Origin: Klebsormidium nitens
Lineage: Eukaryota; Streptophyta; Klebsormidiophyceae; Klebsormidiales; Klebsormidiaceae
Assembly: GCA_000708835.1 (NCBI GenBank)
Contig: DF237119.1
Coordinates: forward strand, 1 to 64,000
Direction: 5' to 3'
DNA: 64,000 nucleotides
Every line of letters starts with the position of its first letter. The stretch's first letter is position 1. The position numbers and the translations under genes were made by a program. Below are positions 12,426 through 25,200 of this stretch, in pieces. The notes under the pieces were generated by a model, which saw only the letters and a program-made list of their open reading frames with translations, ran no database searches and was not told the origin of the DNA.

Positions 12426-14459
12426 GTCGATAGGTTCCGTATGAGCACTTTGTGTTATGTCGGTCGTCCCTTGCGAAGTATAGTCACGAATAAGCCGGGT
12501 TGGATGATCTCGTAGATTCTCACGCAGTAGCCGCATTCATCCGCAAAGCAAGAGTTGTGTTTATTGTCCCTGGATGGGAGGCGTATTTCTAGATACTTAA
12601 CGACCTTTTTGTCATCTTGCATCCAGGGTGCTGCTAAAGGCTTGATTTATTCGGAAACTCGACTTGATTTAACTTAGTTGCTGACAAGATTGACATGCTT
12701 AGAAAGAAGCCAAGTTGGTAGCAAAAGTTGACATCATCCAACCATTGCTAAGGGCAAGCCAACACGGTGTTGTCGTCTGACGTTGAGCCCAGTCCGCGTT
12801 TTTTCACTTGTAATCAGGCTGCTGCTGCCAACCTATTTGGCTCTCCGACCGGCCAAACGGTTCATTGAATCCTACTGCCTCCCCCTCAATCATGCCGTTC
12901 AACTTGGACCGTCAGCTAGTGACCTCTTACACGCATCATTGTCTGCACTTAATATCGAGCTTCAGTTGCACGGTGATGGGACACGGATTGCGTCCACATA
13001 TGCCATACCGAGCTGTTCATTTGCATATCAACGAGCTTGTACAAATCTTATGCATGTGAATGGACTAGCTTAAGGACGATACTAAAGCCGCCCCGGACCG
13101 CAAAACCTGCGCTCGCGAATACGCACATGTGCATTATTACATAAGCATGCCTAGCTGGCTATAGTCACGTGTGCACGTAAGGAAGTTACAGTAGCTGAGC
13201 GCAGATATGTACGGTACTGCATATTGCATGCTGGCAACACTGCATGCACCGCAGGTTTGCATCTTTGAATCAACTGATGTCCTATGTTCATGCTGGGCAT
13301 GGTCGGGCGTGATGGACAGAAGTACTATGTACTAATCTGCCCTGTGTAGCCTGTGTTATAAAGAATCAATGAATGTCATTAACGGGGACCATGTCATTAC
13401 CAACATGCTCAGTCATTGTCAACCATTGGCCGGCGCAGTATAAAGGTTTGTGGTGGCATGCAATCAGGAACATTTGACGGGAGCTAGGGTATGTCATTGA
13501 AAGGGTTGCTGCCAAAAACATGCCGCCTTGACAACCAACGACTCGGATCTTTGTACCACAGGACTCACGACCTTTCACGCCGGACGACTTCAGGCCTCAT
13601 CATCAATCAGACTGGCCTGTTCTCTGCCAATCTGGTGAATGTCTTTCTCATAAAAGATGGAGACCCTTCAAACCAGTAGCGATTCTAGCGCACTGCTTAC
13701 TGCATGGTAAGCAAAAATAACCAGAACTTATCCTAGGACAGCGGGTGTTCCGACCAGGTCGTCTAAGCGGAGTCCTCGTTCTCCAACGAGGGTGCCCGCA
13801 TACGTGGCCTGGTGGTGTTGGCACTCCGATAAGCCTTGCACCGGCATGCGTCGCAAATGCCAATCTCCGGCATCTCTGGGTGCGGGCCCCAACGTGTATA
13901 CCCGGCAGGATATTGCCTGCGTTTGACGGATCGATATTAAACAATGCAGTTCAGATGGACCGAAGGTGAAGCAGACCATTAGTCGGAGGTAGGCCTGTTA
14001 CAACAAAGGTTGCAATCGAGGTTAAGGCACAAGCACACGAGTGGCTATTTGTTGACGGAAGGACTTGCAGACGACACGCAGCTCAAAGCCCTACGGCCTT
14101 AATTGAATAAACCGTCTCTTGCGAGCAAAGCGCGCTGATTAATTGTCTCCAGTTCGAGGCAAGCCAGTAACATTCGTCTCAAGTAGCGCAACTGCAGGCC
14201 GAAAGAGACAATCATCGAGGTCACGGCTTCACAACAGGCAGGCATGAGTGCCAAAGCGAGTGACCAACCATCCCCTCAAACTTCGTGCAAAGGCACGAGC
14301 GTCCCTTTCGTACACACGCAGATATTCCATACCGTCACGTACTCATCACAAGCAAGCAGGAAATCTCACTTGCTGATAGCTAACAGGTGTCTTCAGGTGT
14401 TATCATTCATTCAACTCTGCAATACGAGGAGAGGGAAAAAGTTCGCGTTTCGAAGTTCC
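12426..14459. other. Convergent intergenic region, no gene seen
   Basis: This lies between the stops of the receptor (+) and the F-box/zinc-finger gene (-). There are many TGCATG/CATGCA words (about 13,000-13,300). No open frame has splice support or a recognisable domain. A weak reverse frame near 13,730-13,980 is discussed under rejected items. The region must hold the 3' UTRs of both neighbours; I cannot place poly(A) sites. Confidence 0.5.
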
Positions 14460-17400
14460 TCACTCGCCGCACTCAGCGCACTGCGAGGGATGCGAGTAGG
14501 CGTGCTTCCGGATCTCCGCCTGCGAGTACGCTCTGTAGTCGCAGCCAGCGCGGGGGCACCCAAGGTGGGGGGGAGGGAACGCGTGTTGCGTGTTGGTGCA
14601 GTGGCGCTTGAGCGCATACTGAGAGCGCGAAGCGAAGGAGCACCCGGGGGTCCCGCACACGAACTCCAGCTTCTTCCGTTCCCTGTGCCACAAAGTGGGA
14701 TTCACGATAACGTCAAAAGCTGATTATCGAATGGGTTAGTTTTAACCGAATTATTGTTTTAATGCAGTGGCGCTTGAGTGCGAGCGGGCGGCAAAGGAGC
14801 ACCCAGGGGTCCCGCACGCGAACTCCAGCTTCTTCCGTTCCCTGTGCCAAAAACGGGGTGAACATTAACTTAGAGGGCTGATCTTCAAGATGGTCAATTT
14901 AACCGAATACTTCTTCTGGCGCCGTGCGCTTGAGTGAGCGCAAAGCGAGTGAGCACCCGGGTTCCCGCACACGAATGCCAGCTTTTTCCGTTCCCTGTGC
15001 CACAAAACGGGGTTGACAATAATGTAGATGGCTGATCTTCAAGATAGTTGGGTTAATTAGTTGATTCTTCTGGCGCAGTGGCATTTGAGCGTGTACTGTG
15101 AGCGCGCGGCGAAGGAGCACCCGGGGGTGGCACAGACGAACTCCAGCTTCTTCCGTTCCCTGTGCCACAAAATGGGGTTAACGATAACGTAAGAGGGCTG
15201 ATCGTCAAGATGATACTTTAACTGGTTGAATTCTTTGGCGCAGTGGCGCATGAGCTAGTACAGCGAGCGCGCGGCGAAGGAGCACCCGGAAGGCTCGTAC
15301 ACGAACTCCAACATTTTCCGTTCCCTGAGCCAACAGATGGGAACTGCGCTTAGTTCGGATTGTGACTGTGGTCTGAGTTGACTGAGTGTTTGGCTACAAA
15401 CTTCAGGGTGCACACAGGGGAAGCATAGGTGGTTGTGGTGCCTGGATCAGGAGATTTAGGGTTGGTCATGATTGTACGGATCCTGTTCTGCTTAAAACGT
15501 TTCGACGAATTAGTACATGGTGCGAACAGAAAAGGCGTTCCGTAACAGCTGGTCTGTAGCCTGATTCCAATGAATGGATGGTGTGGAAATCGAACTGGTT
15601 GGGGTTCGATTGGCCAGACCTTCGGTTCGTTCGTTTGCGCAAGCCTAAGTGGGTAACCCAGATTGACAAGATTGTCAGCGTTAATGACGGAAGAGTCGAA
15701 ACGCTTGTCCTCACGTCCTTTAGTGCACAAACTAAGTGAAAACAATCAACCATCAACCGCAGCGCGAAGAGTACTGAGGACGAACGAAGAGGCGCTTCTG
15801 GCGTTAGCAACAACCGACGGCCCAAATAGAGTCTACACACTGAAGCAGAGAGGCAGTCTGAAATGGACAACGGCAACTGTCGCTTCTGCAAGTCGGTCCT
15901 TGTTGCAAATCGAGTTCATTGATGATAGATAACGGTCAACTTCCGTGTACGAAAGCCCTTAAACAGACACGCACAAGGCGTGCATGATTTTGGCTAATGA
16001 ACAAAGCGATCCCGACTGCTTACAAGGACCGTGCAGAAAGCTGGGCACGTGTGCACTTAAGCCGAAAACAAAAATCGTGCTTTTGGGAACCCACCCTGAC
16101 CCGTCTCGAATACGGCAGGCAAGCTTTCAAAGGCAAAGTGATTTCTCCCTTACGTGTGCATGAGCTTGACGTGCTTGTCAAGCGTCTCCTGGCTCTTGCA
16201 CCGCGCGTGGCACAGCCCGCACTGCATTTCCTGCCGGGGGGGCGGCTTCTCCCCCCCCGCCTCCGGGTGCTTCTCGCGCATGTGCCACTCCAGGCCCTTG
16301 GCGCTGCGGAACCGCGTGGTTTCCGAGCAGAGTTCGCACTGCAGCCCCCCCGTGTGCGCGAGCTTCAGGTGGCGCGCCAGCTCGGCGCGCTTGGCGCACG
16401 GGCGGCCGCAGTCGGGGCAGATGACGGCGCTCTTGGGGGCCTGGGTGCGCTGCGGGGGAAGGGAAGGAGAATAATCTGTCAGTCTAGCTTCAAAATACGT
16501 CAGTCTAGTTCCAGAGTACGTCAGTCTGGTTCCAAAACTGCACGGTAAAACGAGTCAGCTCGGCCCGCTTGGCGCAGGGGCGGCAACGATTAGGGCAGAT
16601 GACGGCGGTCTTGGGGGCCTGGGTACGCTGTGGTGAGAAAGAGCAGAGAAGATGTCAGTTCAGTAGGAAAGTAGCAGGTAGAATCAGTTTGCTGTTGATA
16701 ACTGTCTGCACAGCACGAGTTAGGGGGCAAGAGAACAAGGAAAGAGAAGGTGGCAGTTGCGGAAAGACGAAGAGAAGCGCGGAATGCGGAGGTAAGCTTC
16801 TAGGAGCGGAGATTAAAGAACACAACGGGAGACTGATCTAATTTGAGAACTGAAGCTTGGGCCGTTCGTTGGAGAATTTTCGCGCATCGAAGGGTCCAAA
16901 TCCTGCGTATTGGGCAAATTCTGTGACCGGTCTCAATCGGACTTGGGTCAGGCGGCCAGATTTCACCAAAGGTGCAGTGAGAAGGAGGAAAACCGCAGCG
17001 CCCTTTTCGTTGGTGTGTTGTACCTGCGAAATGAACCTCACAATCCGCAGTGTCGCGTCTTCACAATAACCTACAAAGCCAAATCCCGTCATAAAGCCTC
17101 AGGTGTCTCTTCTCACCTGCACGAGCGCCTTGTACCACGGCAGCTTGCTCTGCCCGCCCTTCTTCAGCGGCTGCTCCTTCGGGAGCGCCCCATACCGCTG
17201 CCGGTAGTGGTGCGCCCACAGCTCGTCTGACAGGCACACCTCCTTCCACCCCTTGCACACCGCCGCGGCAACCGCGGTCGTTCTCGGATCCGTCCGGGTG
17301 ACGATCGTGAACAGCAAATTGTCGTCGATGCCCCCCCACCCGGTCACGGGCTCCGGGGGATCCCCCTTCCGCTTCTTGAGGTTGGGCCGTTTCACGCCGA

Positions 17401-20400
17401 ACTTGAGCGGCTTGTCCGCCCTCTTCCGCTTCGGGGGTGCCGGCGTTTCCGCTTCTTTCGCGTCCTTTTCGGCCGTCGTGTTTTTCTCAGTCGGCGCCGT
17501 TCTAACGGCGGTCTTCCGCGCCTCCGCGGGTTTCTCCGCGAGCACCGACTCGACAAACGCTGCCTTCAGGCCCGCCAGATCCTCGGGGTCGATGTCCGGG
17601 TCTTCAAAGCCCGCGAGCTCCTCCATAAGCCGCCGCCGCTTTTCCTCGCGACTCTCCTCATCGCGTAAACCCCCTCGTAACCTCTTACTGCCCACTTCCT
17701 CCTTGTCCCCCCCTTCCGCATCCCCCTCTAACAGACCTAACCCCGTGCTCTGCAACTTAAACTTGCGTACGGGGCTGGTTCCCAACCAATCCATGCTGCT
17801 ATCATCTTCACTCTCGCTTCGCAGGTCACTCGCGAGTTCCGAGCCCTTCCCCTGCTGCCCTCCTTTCTTTCCGCCCCCCTTATTCACACACCGCGCATTC
17901 TGTTCCGGTGGATCTCCGATTCTCTCGCTCCCCCGCGGGCCAAACTCCCACCCAAACGACGGCTCTCCGACGCTCTCCCAGTCGCTCCGCCACTCCACCT
18001 CTCCGTTCAAACTGTCCTCTCGTCCCGGCGCCTGCTCCCGTAAGAATTGCTGCCCCGTCCCGTCGAAGCCCACATCCGGAAAATCAGTGCCCCACATCGG
18101 CCCTTCCCCTTCTCCCCTTTCTAGTTCCTTCCCTTCACTGCAAGGCCTAGCTTCCGCACTCCCTTGATCGTTTGTGCCTTTTTCCCCATCAGCCGAACAG
18201 CCCACAGACGGGTCTTCTTTCTCTCGCATAAACCCGTTCAGGCTCTGGCAGCCCTCGTCGAAAGCGCCGAACGCTTCTGCCGCGTCCTCGTCCACGTCGT
18301 CATCGGACTCCTCGTCCGAGTCTCCGTCCGAAGCCTCGCCCGCTAACCCGCCCGCTAACCCATCCGAGTCCTCGTCTGAAGACGCCCCGTTCGACGTCCC
18401 CCCCGGACTCTCGCCCGAACCCCCTTCCGACCACTCCTCCCCTTCGGTCAACCACCAGCCGACGTTCCGCCGTGTCACAATTACCGACACTTCCTCCGCT
18501 TTTGTGCGTTCAGCACCCTCCGATTCCGCACCAACTGCGGGCCCCCTCCCACCTCCCAAAGCTTTCGCATCCCCCCGTTTCGACCGCTTGTTTACAGTCC
18601 CTTCTCCGGCACGAACCCCCCGGTTTTCACCGACTCTGCCACCCACGCCGGTGGATATCGCGGCAGCACCCGCAATTGAGTTAACGCTAACCAGCTCGAA
18701 GGGGTTAGTATCATCAGGCGCAGCGTCCGCACGCCTGCGGACGACCCACGAGATGGACTCATTTCCCCCGCGCCTGTAGTATGCGGGGTGGTCTGGCAGG
18801 AGGTCCCAGAGGGCGGAAGCTACGCTGGGAATATGGACGAAGGTTTTCTGCAGAGGGGCAGAGGAGAGCAATTCAGCTGTGTTGAATCAGTATGGACCAC
18901 CAGCGGCCAGGAAGGTGCCCGTCGAATGGACTCTGCTGCTGCAAACTTGCTAGTGATGTGCTCAGGTCCGAGTTCGGTACAGTCGAGAGCTGCAAGATTT
19001 TCCGGCTTGATCTAGCAGTACCTCAAGTCTGACACTCCGACCAAAATACTGGGGGACGCAGTTTGGACTAGCTATGTCAGGACATTCCAGATGCGTGAAA
19101 TTCGTTCTGGCAGAGCATCGTGTACTCCAGTAAGTCCACAGAACAAACGAAAAGATGGCCGCGCTCACGTTTGCCAGCTGCCAGAGCTCTGGGTCAACTG
19201 CCAGCCTCTCCGCTATCGAGCGCGCCAGCTGGGCCGAGAAGTCGCTCTGCACAGTGGTTATGGAAGCACATCAAACTGACTGTGAATCAACTAGATGGAC
19301 TTGAAAAGTACTGCCCCTTGCCTTTAACGAACTGTGCAACTGGAGGGAAGATGCATGCTCTTGACCATTCTTATTGCATACGGTCATGTTGAAATCACCT
19401 GAGTTACTAACCCATCCGAAGATCCTCTGGGCAGACCGTCGCTTATCGCATACCAAGCGACATGCAGAGCAAATTGTACTGGCACGATGTGCATAAGAAA
19501 ACGCACAATTTGTAGAAACGGGTCATGCAACCACATTCCGATCGGAGATCCTCCACAAGAAGCTGGCTGCAAATCACGCATGAAGATTCACAAAGGCAAA
19601 GCCACTTCGTTGCAAAGTCCATAACTCCGTGAAACGAATTTTTTGATCTCCCAAAGACTTACATTCTGGCGCGCCTCAGTCTCGCACCACATGTTCGCAA
19701 ACTTCTTGGCGTTGACCACCCAGGAGACGATCCGCATCTCCACCGACCCCGCAGAGGCGCGCCGGATGGTAAAGAGCTGGGCGGCTTTAGCGTCACGGTC
19801 CGCTTTCTCCTTCTTCTTGTCCGCTTGAAGGCGCTCCTTGCTAGCCATCACCATCCCCTCAACGAAGGCATCCATCACTTGACCCTGGGAAAGAAAAGGT
19901 TTTTGGTCATGTCTTCAACCATGCCAATCTCAGAACCCATCTACCCTCCCATGATCGTCTTCGATCATGCAAATGTGAGGGACCATTCCCTCCCACTCAA
20001 GGCAAGCTGCTGCAGATTCACCAGAAAGTAATTGGCCGTTAATGAAGACAAGGCAACCGAATCTCTTCAATCTCACCGCCAAACTTGAGAAACAACCTAC
20101 GCCAGGATCACTCCCCCTAACCTTATACAAGAGGAGGCGGACCTATGAAAGGAGACTGAGAAGGTTGGAAGCACTCCTGACAACAATGTTACGGAATCAG
20201 CTGCACGGGGCACCCCCTAATAAGTAGCTGAGGTTTCAAGTGGGCAGAAGTACATAGGGGTTTTATCTGACTACACCAGCATGTGATGCTTTCCTAACAC
20301 TGTGAAGGAGGAACAGTTGAAGAGTAAGGCTCTGAATGAAATTTGTGCAAGAGGTCTTGAGCAAAGCCATACTGCACGCACGATCACAACATCGCTGTTG

Positions 20401-21575
20401 GATCAGCTGGTTTCATAATGGCCATGCCAGCATCTTTTCTTTAACCTGACAAAATGCAGATTAAACGCAGACAATGCCTTTAGTTCAATTTAGCAGGTTG
20501 AGGAAGGGCAGTTCAAAGACCTAGGATGTGCCGCAGACCAACAAACCAACAGAAAGTCATAGCGTTTTGTCAAGAAAGTAGGTTATGAACCCCACTTGAC
20601 TTTTATAGCAGAAAGTCTACAGCAGGATCGCAGATGCACACTCAGAGGATTGAAACTTTGCACATGAGTCTGCAAGGAACCTGCTGCCATTTTCTCACCA
20701 ACTAATGCTCAAAGCAGTGCCTGTTGTCAATAGATTTAAGTACGCTGATCTCATCTTCTCAGCGGAATGTCAGAAAGACCAAACAACAACGGAGAACAGA
20801 ACAGAGGCCGAACAACAAAGGGGTACAAAACTAAGCAAAGGCCACTCACCTTGATCTCATGCGCCCTCGCAGCGCACCTCAGCAGCTGCTGCAGCGACTC
20901 TTTGAGCCGCTCCCCCTGCGGGGCATGCGCGAACGCCTTGATCTTCTTCGCCACCACCTTGACCACCTCGTCTCGCATTTCTGGATAAGCTATCTCCATC
21001 TCGCCCATAGCCTCTGTGATGCTGTTCACCGCGCGCACCGACTCCCAGCGCCGCCCCCTGCGGAACCACTTGTGCTGCGCGGTGACCGCGTGCAATAACT
21101 TATGGTTCACCAGCACCTCTACCGAGATCGGGTACCAGACGGGGGGATTGGTCCGGCACAGCCTGTGCAAGGGGGGGATGACACCGTCGATCTTGTGACA
21201 ACCGCTCGTGAAGTGCGTTAGCCCGGCCATCGGCATTGCGTCGATGTGCGCGATGAGCGCGTACATCCTCTCGAGCCAGGCCGTCGTTTCGGCCACCACG
21301 TACCCCTCGTACGGTTTACACATTTCGCAGTTGCCAATGGCTTCATGTTTCGCTATCAGCTCGTCGATCCTCCGCTTTGCCTCCTCCTCCCTCTTCTCGA
21401 AAGAGGCATCCTCGTCAAGGCACCCGCCGTCCTTGAAGTAGTCTCTGCACACAGACGGGCAGCGCTGGGAAGGATACCACTCTCGCCATACGCTGTAGGA
21501 GGACGCCCGGGTGGGGAAGTCTGGGATGGGAGTGGAGATGAGCATGCGCCACTCGAGGCGCCCGTTGTGCCACAT
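14460..21575 (-). CDS. F-box protein with C-terminal C2H2-type zinc fingers
   Basis: Six exons: 20850-21575, 19663-19884, 19169-19246, 17117-18847, 16154-16449 and 14460-14682. All junction phases agree (0,0,0,0,2), giving 1091 residues. The N-terminal 340 residues are helical with a CEMC pair and no known family. A long acidic, Ser/Gly-rich stretch follows. An F-box is at about 847-895 (NLLFTIVTRTDP, then VCKGWKEV and ELWAHHY). C2H2-type fingers follow: CPDC...HLKLAH, CELC...HMREKH, CGLC...HVKLMH, CGTPGC...H and CPRAGC...H. A linker HTERKKLEFVC crosses the last splice. Such a protein could link an SCF ubiquitin ligase to nucleic acid; that role is inference. The frame is open 12 codons upstream of the ATG, so an extra 5' exon is possible. 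Confidence 0.85.
14770..15335 (-). repeat. Tandem array of decayed copies of the last zinc-finger exon edge
   Basis: Four copies lie upstream (on the - strand) of the working last exon. Each repeats the acceptor TTTGTGGCACAG and the start of the exon (GGAACGGAAGAAGCTGGAG) through about the first finger. The conserved TTCCGTTCCC word falls at 14674 (working), 14834, 14986, 15151 and 15316, giving steps of 160, 152, 165 and 165 bp. Copies carry stops, deletions and frameshifts, for example a TAG in the outermost. Only the innermost copy extends to a second finger and stop. Confidence 0.85.
16478..16627 (-). repeat. Partial copy of the first zinc-finger exon plus a 21-bp minirepeat
   Basis: Positions 16557-16627 duplicate the first 24 or so codons of exon 16154-16449, including its acceptor. 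The second finger cysteine is changed to Arg (CPNR for CPDC) and no donor follows, so it is a dead copy 178 bp upstream of the working acceptor. Between them lies a 21-bp unit starting GTCAGTCTAG, repeated three times at 16478-16540. Confidence 0.8.
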
Positions 21576-22258
21576 GCTTGACGCCGGCGTTCTAGCTCCT
21601 GGGGCAGCCAAAACAGCCTTCCTTTTCTATGTCCTCATGCCTAGAGCAGCTTCGTGAACAAACCCTTGGGGGGTTGCTCCCTTCTCTTCGCGCTCTCAGC
21701 CGGCTCCCTTTCTTCTTCGCGCTCACTTCTTCTACCTCGAATTTTACTGCCATTTATACTCTGCGAGAAGAAAATGTATGTTCTTAAATGTTCGTTCCCC
21801 GGGCATCCCCGGGTTTCAATATCCAGCCGGGGTATGGAAGGGAAAAGGCCCTGTAAATCGTACGAAGACTACTTACAAATATTCCGGGCTGGTCTGTGCT
21901 TTGCGCTTGAAAGCGAGAGAAAGCGCCCCCCGGTCACTTCTTTGCAGAAAGAAGGGTCGGCTGCAAAAAGCACAGATTCTGCAAAAACGTATGTCGAGAA
22001 CCAGCAAGCCTGATGAAGAAGGAAGAAGGAAGAGACAGCGCCTGCACATTGCAGAGTCCTTTTTCAGAGCTGCCAATTTTAGATCTCTTGGCAATCCAAT
22101 TGCACGATGAGTGCCACTGAACGATGGAGAGGCACATGATGCATCTCGTGGTCCTTTTGGGATTGCTTGGTCGTGTGCATTCTAGTGTCTAAGAAGAGCA
22201 GGACTTGCGTTTGTCTTCTTTGTCAATGAGAGGGACTGCGTTGAATTCCAGGTGAAAG
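21576..22258. promoter_or_regulatory. Divergent promoter region, F-box/finger gene and kinase gene
   Basis: About 680 bp separate the ATG codons of two divergent genes, so both promoters and 5' UTRs must lie here, possibly with short 5' exons. CCCCGGGCATCCCCGGG near 21,797 is a direct repeat of an SmaI-like palindrome. No clear TATA element stands out. An ORF at 21,654-22,013 has biased, low-quality composition and is probably chance. Confidence 0.45.
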
Positions 22259-25200
22259 ATGCTGCGGTGGTGGGAGAGTTGTCTCCGTGGCATCCTGCAT
22301 TTGAGAGGAGCAGAAAGGTCTCAGTCTGATTCCATTCTAGCGGCCAGATTCAACACTGCAGCTTTCGCAAAGTCTTCCTCACATTCTGCTGAGCATACAT
22401 TTTGTCATTGTGGCAGGGGTCTTGCTCGCGGTAGCTTAAAGCATGCAGCAACATTTGACCAAGCCAGAGTCTGGCCAAGTCAGATGTCTCCTTTTTCAAA
22501 CCCCCTGAGAAGGAGTATTGTCCCCCTGCTATTCAGCAATGGGGCAGGAAGCGCTCAACGTGATGGCATCAGTAACTTTACTGCCTTAAGTGCGCTATCT
22601 TCACAATATTTGACAAAGTTCAGAGGACCTCTTCAGGTCAGCTTCAATGGTCAGAGGTACTACAGCACGGCAGCGCAGGTGGCGTCTTTAGAACCCCCCC
22701 CAACCGACAGCCTCCCTTCATGGGAGAGCGGCCCCCCCGCCGGCCGCTCCCGCTCGCAAACCAACTCTTTCTACGACGTCACAGTGGAGAAGTATGCCGC
22801 AAAACCGCTGTCCCCGCTCACTCTGAAGAAGATGCTCAGCTTCGGGGAGAGCATGGGGGGGGAGCAGCTAGAGCGGAAGGTCATCAAGAGCGCGCAGTTT
22901 GTGCAGAGCGAGCTGCCGGTGCGGTTGGCCAAGCGGTTACTGGATCTGCAGCTGTTGCCTTATATAGTGGTGACCAATCCGCATATCAAAAGAGTCTATG
23001 ACGCCTACCATCGCGCGTTTCTCGTGCTGAAGGACTTTCCGGAGGTGACAAGCATGGAGCAGAACCAGTATCTCACGGCACTGCTGACAAAGGTGAGACG
23101 ACTGAGGTTTTTGAGAGGAAGGGCCGAACTTTCACATCGCTGTGTCTTCGTGAGAGTTGCTCGAGCCAGTCTCTTACGACAGCCCCTTTCTTGGGGTGGA
23201 ATTCGATCCACACCGTCCTCTTGATTCTGAACAAGACGATCCTCTGTACAATAAGAAAGCGATGACAAATCTGAAATACGCAGTGGCTTTTATTTGAGAA
23301 GTCATGATCACTTCTTCAGTCCCCAACCAGTCTCCTGTCATTAACCGCCTTCTGGATAATCCTGTTTTAGAGCAAACGTTTATTCGAATTTGCAGTTGGT
23401 GGACGAGCATGGGCCACTGCTGACGAGCCTGGCCAAGGGCCTCAAGGAGTGCACCACGCGGCCCCTGGTTGGGCCTAGCCTCAGCCTTGACCCCTTCCTG
23501 GACAACATGTAAGCCACAAACGGTGAAGTACTGTCGTTTCGATAAGCAGACAGGCCCGTATTTATGTATGATGGCTTTTGATTAGCACTTGGCGGTGGGA
23601 ATATTTTGTACAGGGAAACTGTGTGAGTCATACGTTGCCGTGCGAAACCAAGTATGTTCAAAGCCATACTTAGTTTCGCACGGCAATGTATGACTCACAC
23701 AGTTTCCGTGTACAAAATCTTTCCACCGCCAAGTACTAATCAAAAGCTTGTTGTCTTCGTAACTTTTGTAGTCAGGTCAACTGAAGGTCCCTAGCCATGT
23801 ATCAGATCTTTTCGACATGTCAAAGTGGAAAAATGAAAAGAAGTAAACCGTCGGAATAGCTTCCCAAATTATTGACCGTGTCGATTGCCCCTAGGTTGCG
23901 CTCACGGATCAGCCGGCGAGTCATTGCCGAGCAGCACATCTGCTTCCAGCAACGGAGGGAGGGCTACATTGGCGTCATCTGCACTGAGGTGGGCGTCGAC
24001 TGCACACCATACGGCACCCTTCCATTCAGGATAGACACAAGAGTTCGCTGGTGGCAGGGTACACTCACAGTCCGTATTCATCGAATCAAAAGACACTTGC
24101 TCTGTCCACGTTTCCAGGTGGTCTTTGTTGATCTTTCTGTGGAGATATTTGGCTTATCCAAGTCGGGAGAGGGCTTGCAAATACCTTTCGTTCAACCCAA
24201 GGGACTTCTGACACGTCTGTCTCCTACAACGACCTACAGCTTTCGTATGCTAGTTCTCAAGCCGAAGGTTTTTTGCAGCTATCGGTGGCTCAGATACTGG
24301 GCGCAGCAATCGCGCGCACGGAGCAGGTGTGCCGGGACACATACGGCACACACCCGCAGTTCCAGGTGACGGGCGATGCGGACACAGTCTTCTCGTACAT
24401 TCCCGCGCACCTGGACTACATGTTCTTCGAGATCCTCAAGGTGGGGCATGACGTTATTTGCCACGTGGGCGTGCCTCAAGGTGGGGCATGACGTTATTTG
24501 CCGTGTGGGCGTGCCATTGTGGCTTTTGGCCGTGTCTAGCAGCGACGAGCTTCCTGCCGATTCCTTCTTGCCAACGCTTTGGAGTGGCCGCGGTCGCTTA
24601 TGCAAATAGATTCGCTCCCCCTCAGAGAGAGAAATCGCACAAATGGATTGAGTAAAAAGTAGTCAGCCTATTTTTCCGATTCGCAGTTTAAAGATCGGCA
24701 ACCTCCGCGATTGTAAGTAGAAGACCTCACGTGCTTTGTGGAATCGAACTCTGACCGCTCCGGGTATGGAACGGACTGAGAAGCAGATTCGCATCCGGCC
24801 GTGCAGAACGCATCTCGCGCTGTTGTGGAGCACCATTCTCGCATCGCTGGCTCGAGGGGCACTCGGCTGCCCCTCAAGTCCACGGCAATGCCACCGATCG
24901 TTGCGCAAGTGTGCAAAGGGACGAGGGAGGTCACGATCAAGGTAAGTCCAAGGCCTACTCGGTTTTCTTTCGGTCTAAAAGCAGAACAGGGACAGTTGAT
25001 ACTAGGTCCACTTGAGTTTGGTGGTAGCCTTTGAAGTGGTATCTAAGCAAGCTGATAAGAGGGACCGCCTGGTTTGAGAGGCAAGCTCATATTTGTAGGC
25101 ATCTTGATAAGTTAAAGTGCCAAGGTGCCTTCCGAAACTTGGGTTACACCAGCCTCCCTTCAATCCGTATCAGTCGATAATTGGTATCACCTGGTTATAG

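Noticed and set aside
13700-13980. Possible copia-type gag-pre-integrase fragment on the - strand
   Set aside because: A WHLRRMP..GLS word is faintly suggestive, but there is no zinc knuckle, integrase or LTR nearby and the match is too short.
14460-15335. A CRISPR-like array
   Set aside because: The repeats are about 160 bp, contain a zinc-finger exon start and decay with distance. There are no short constant repeats with unique spacers.
17253-18779. Long + strand ORFs of 304 and 201 residues
   Set aside because: They are antisense shadows of the long fourth exon of the F-box/finger gene. The - strand frame has matching splice sites and an F-box, while these have Ser/Pro-rich noise.
21654-22110. 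+ strand ORFs of 119 and 110 residues
   Set aside because: They lie in the divergent promoter, have poor starts and no motif, and overlap each other in two frames.
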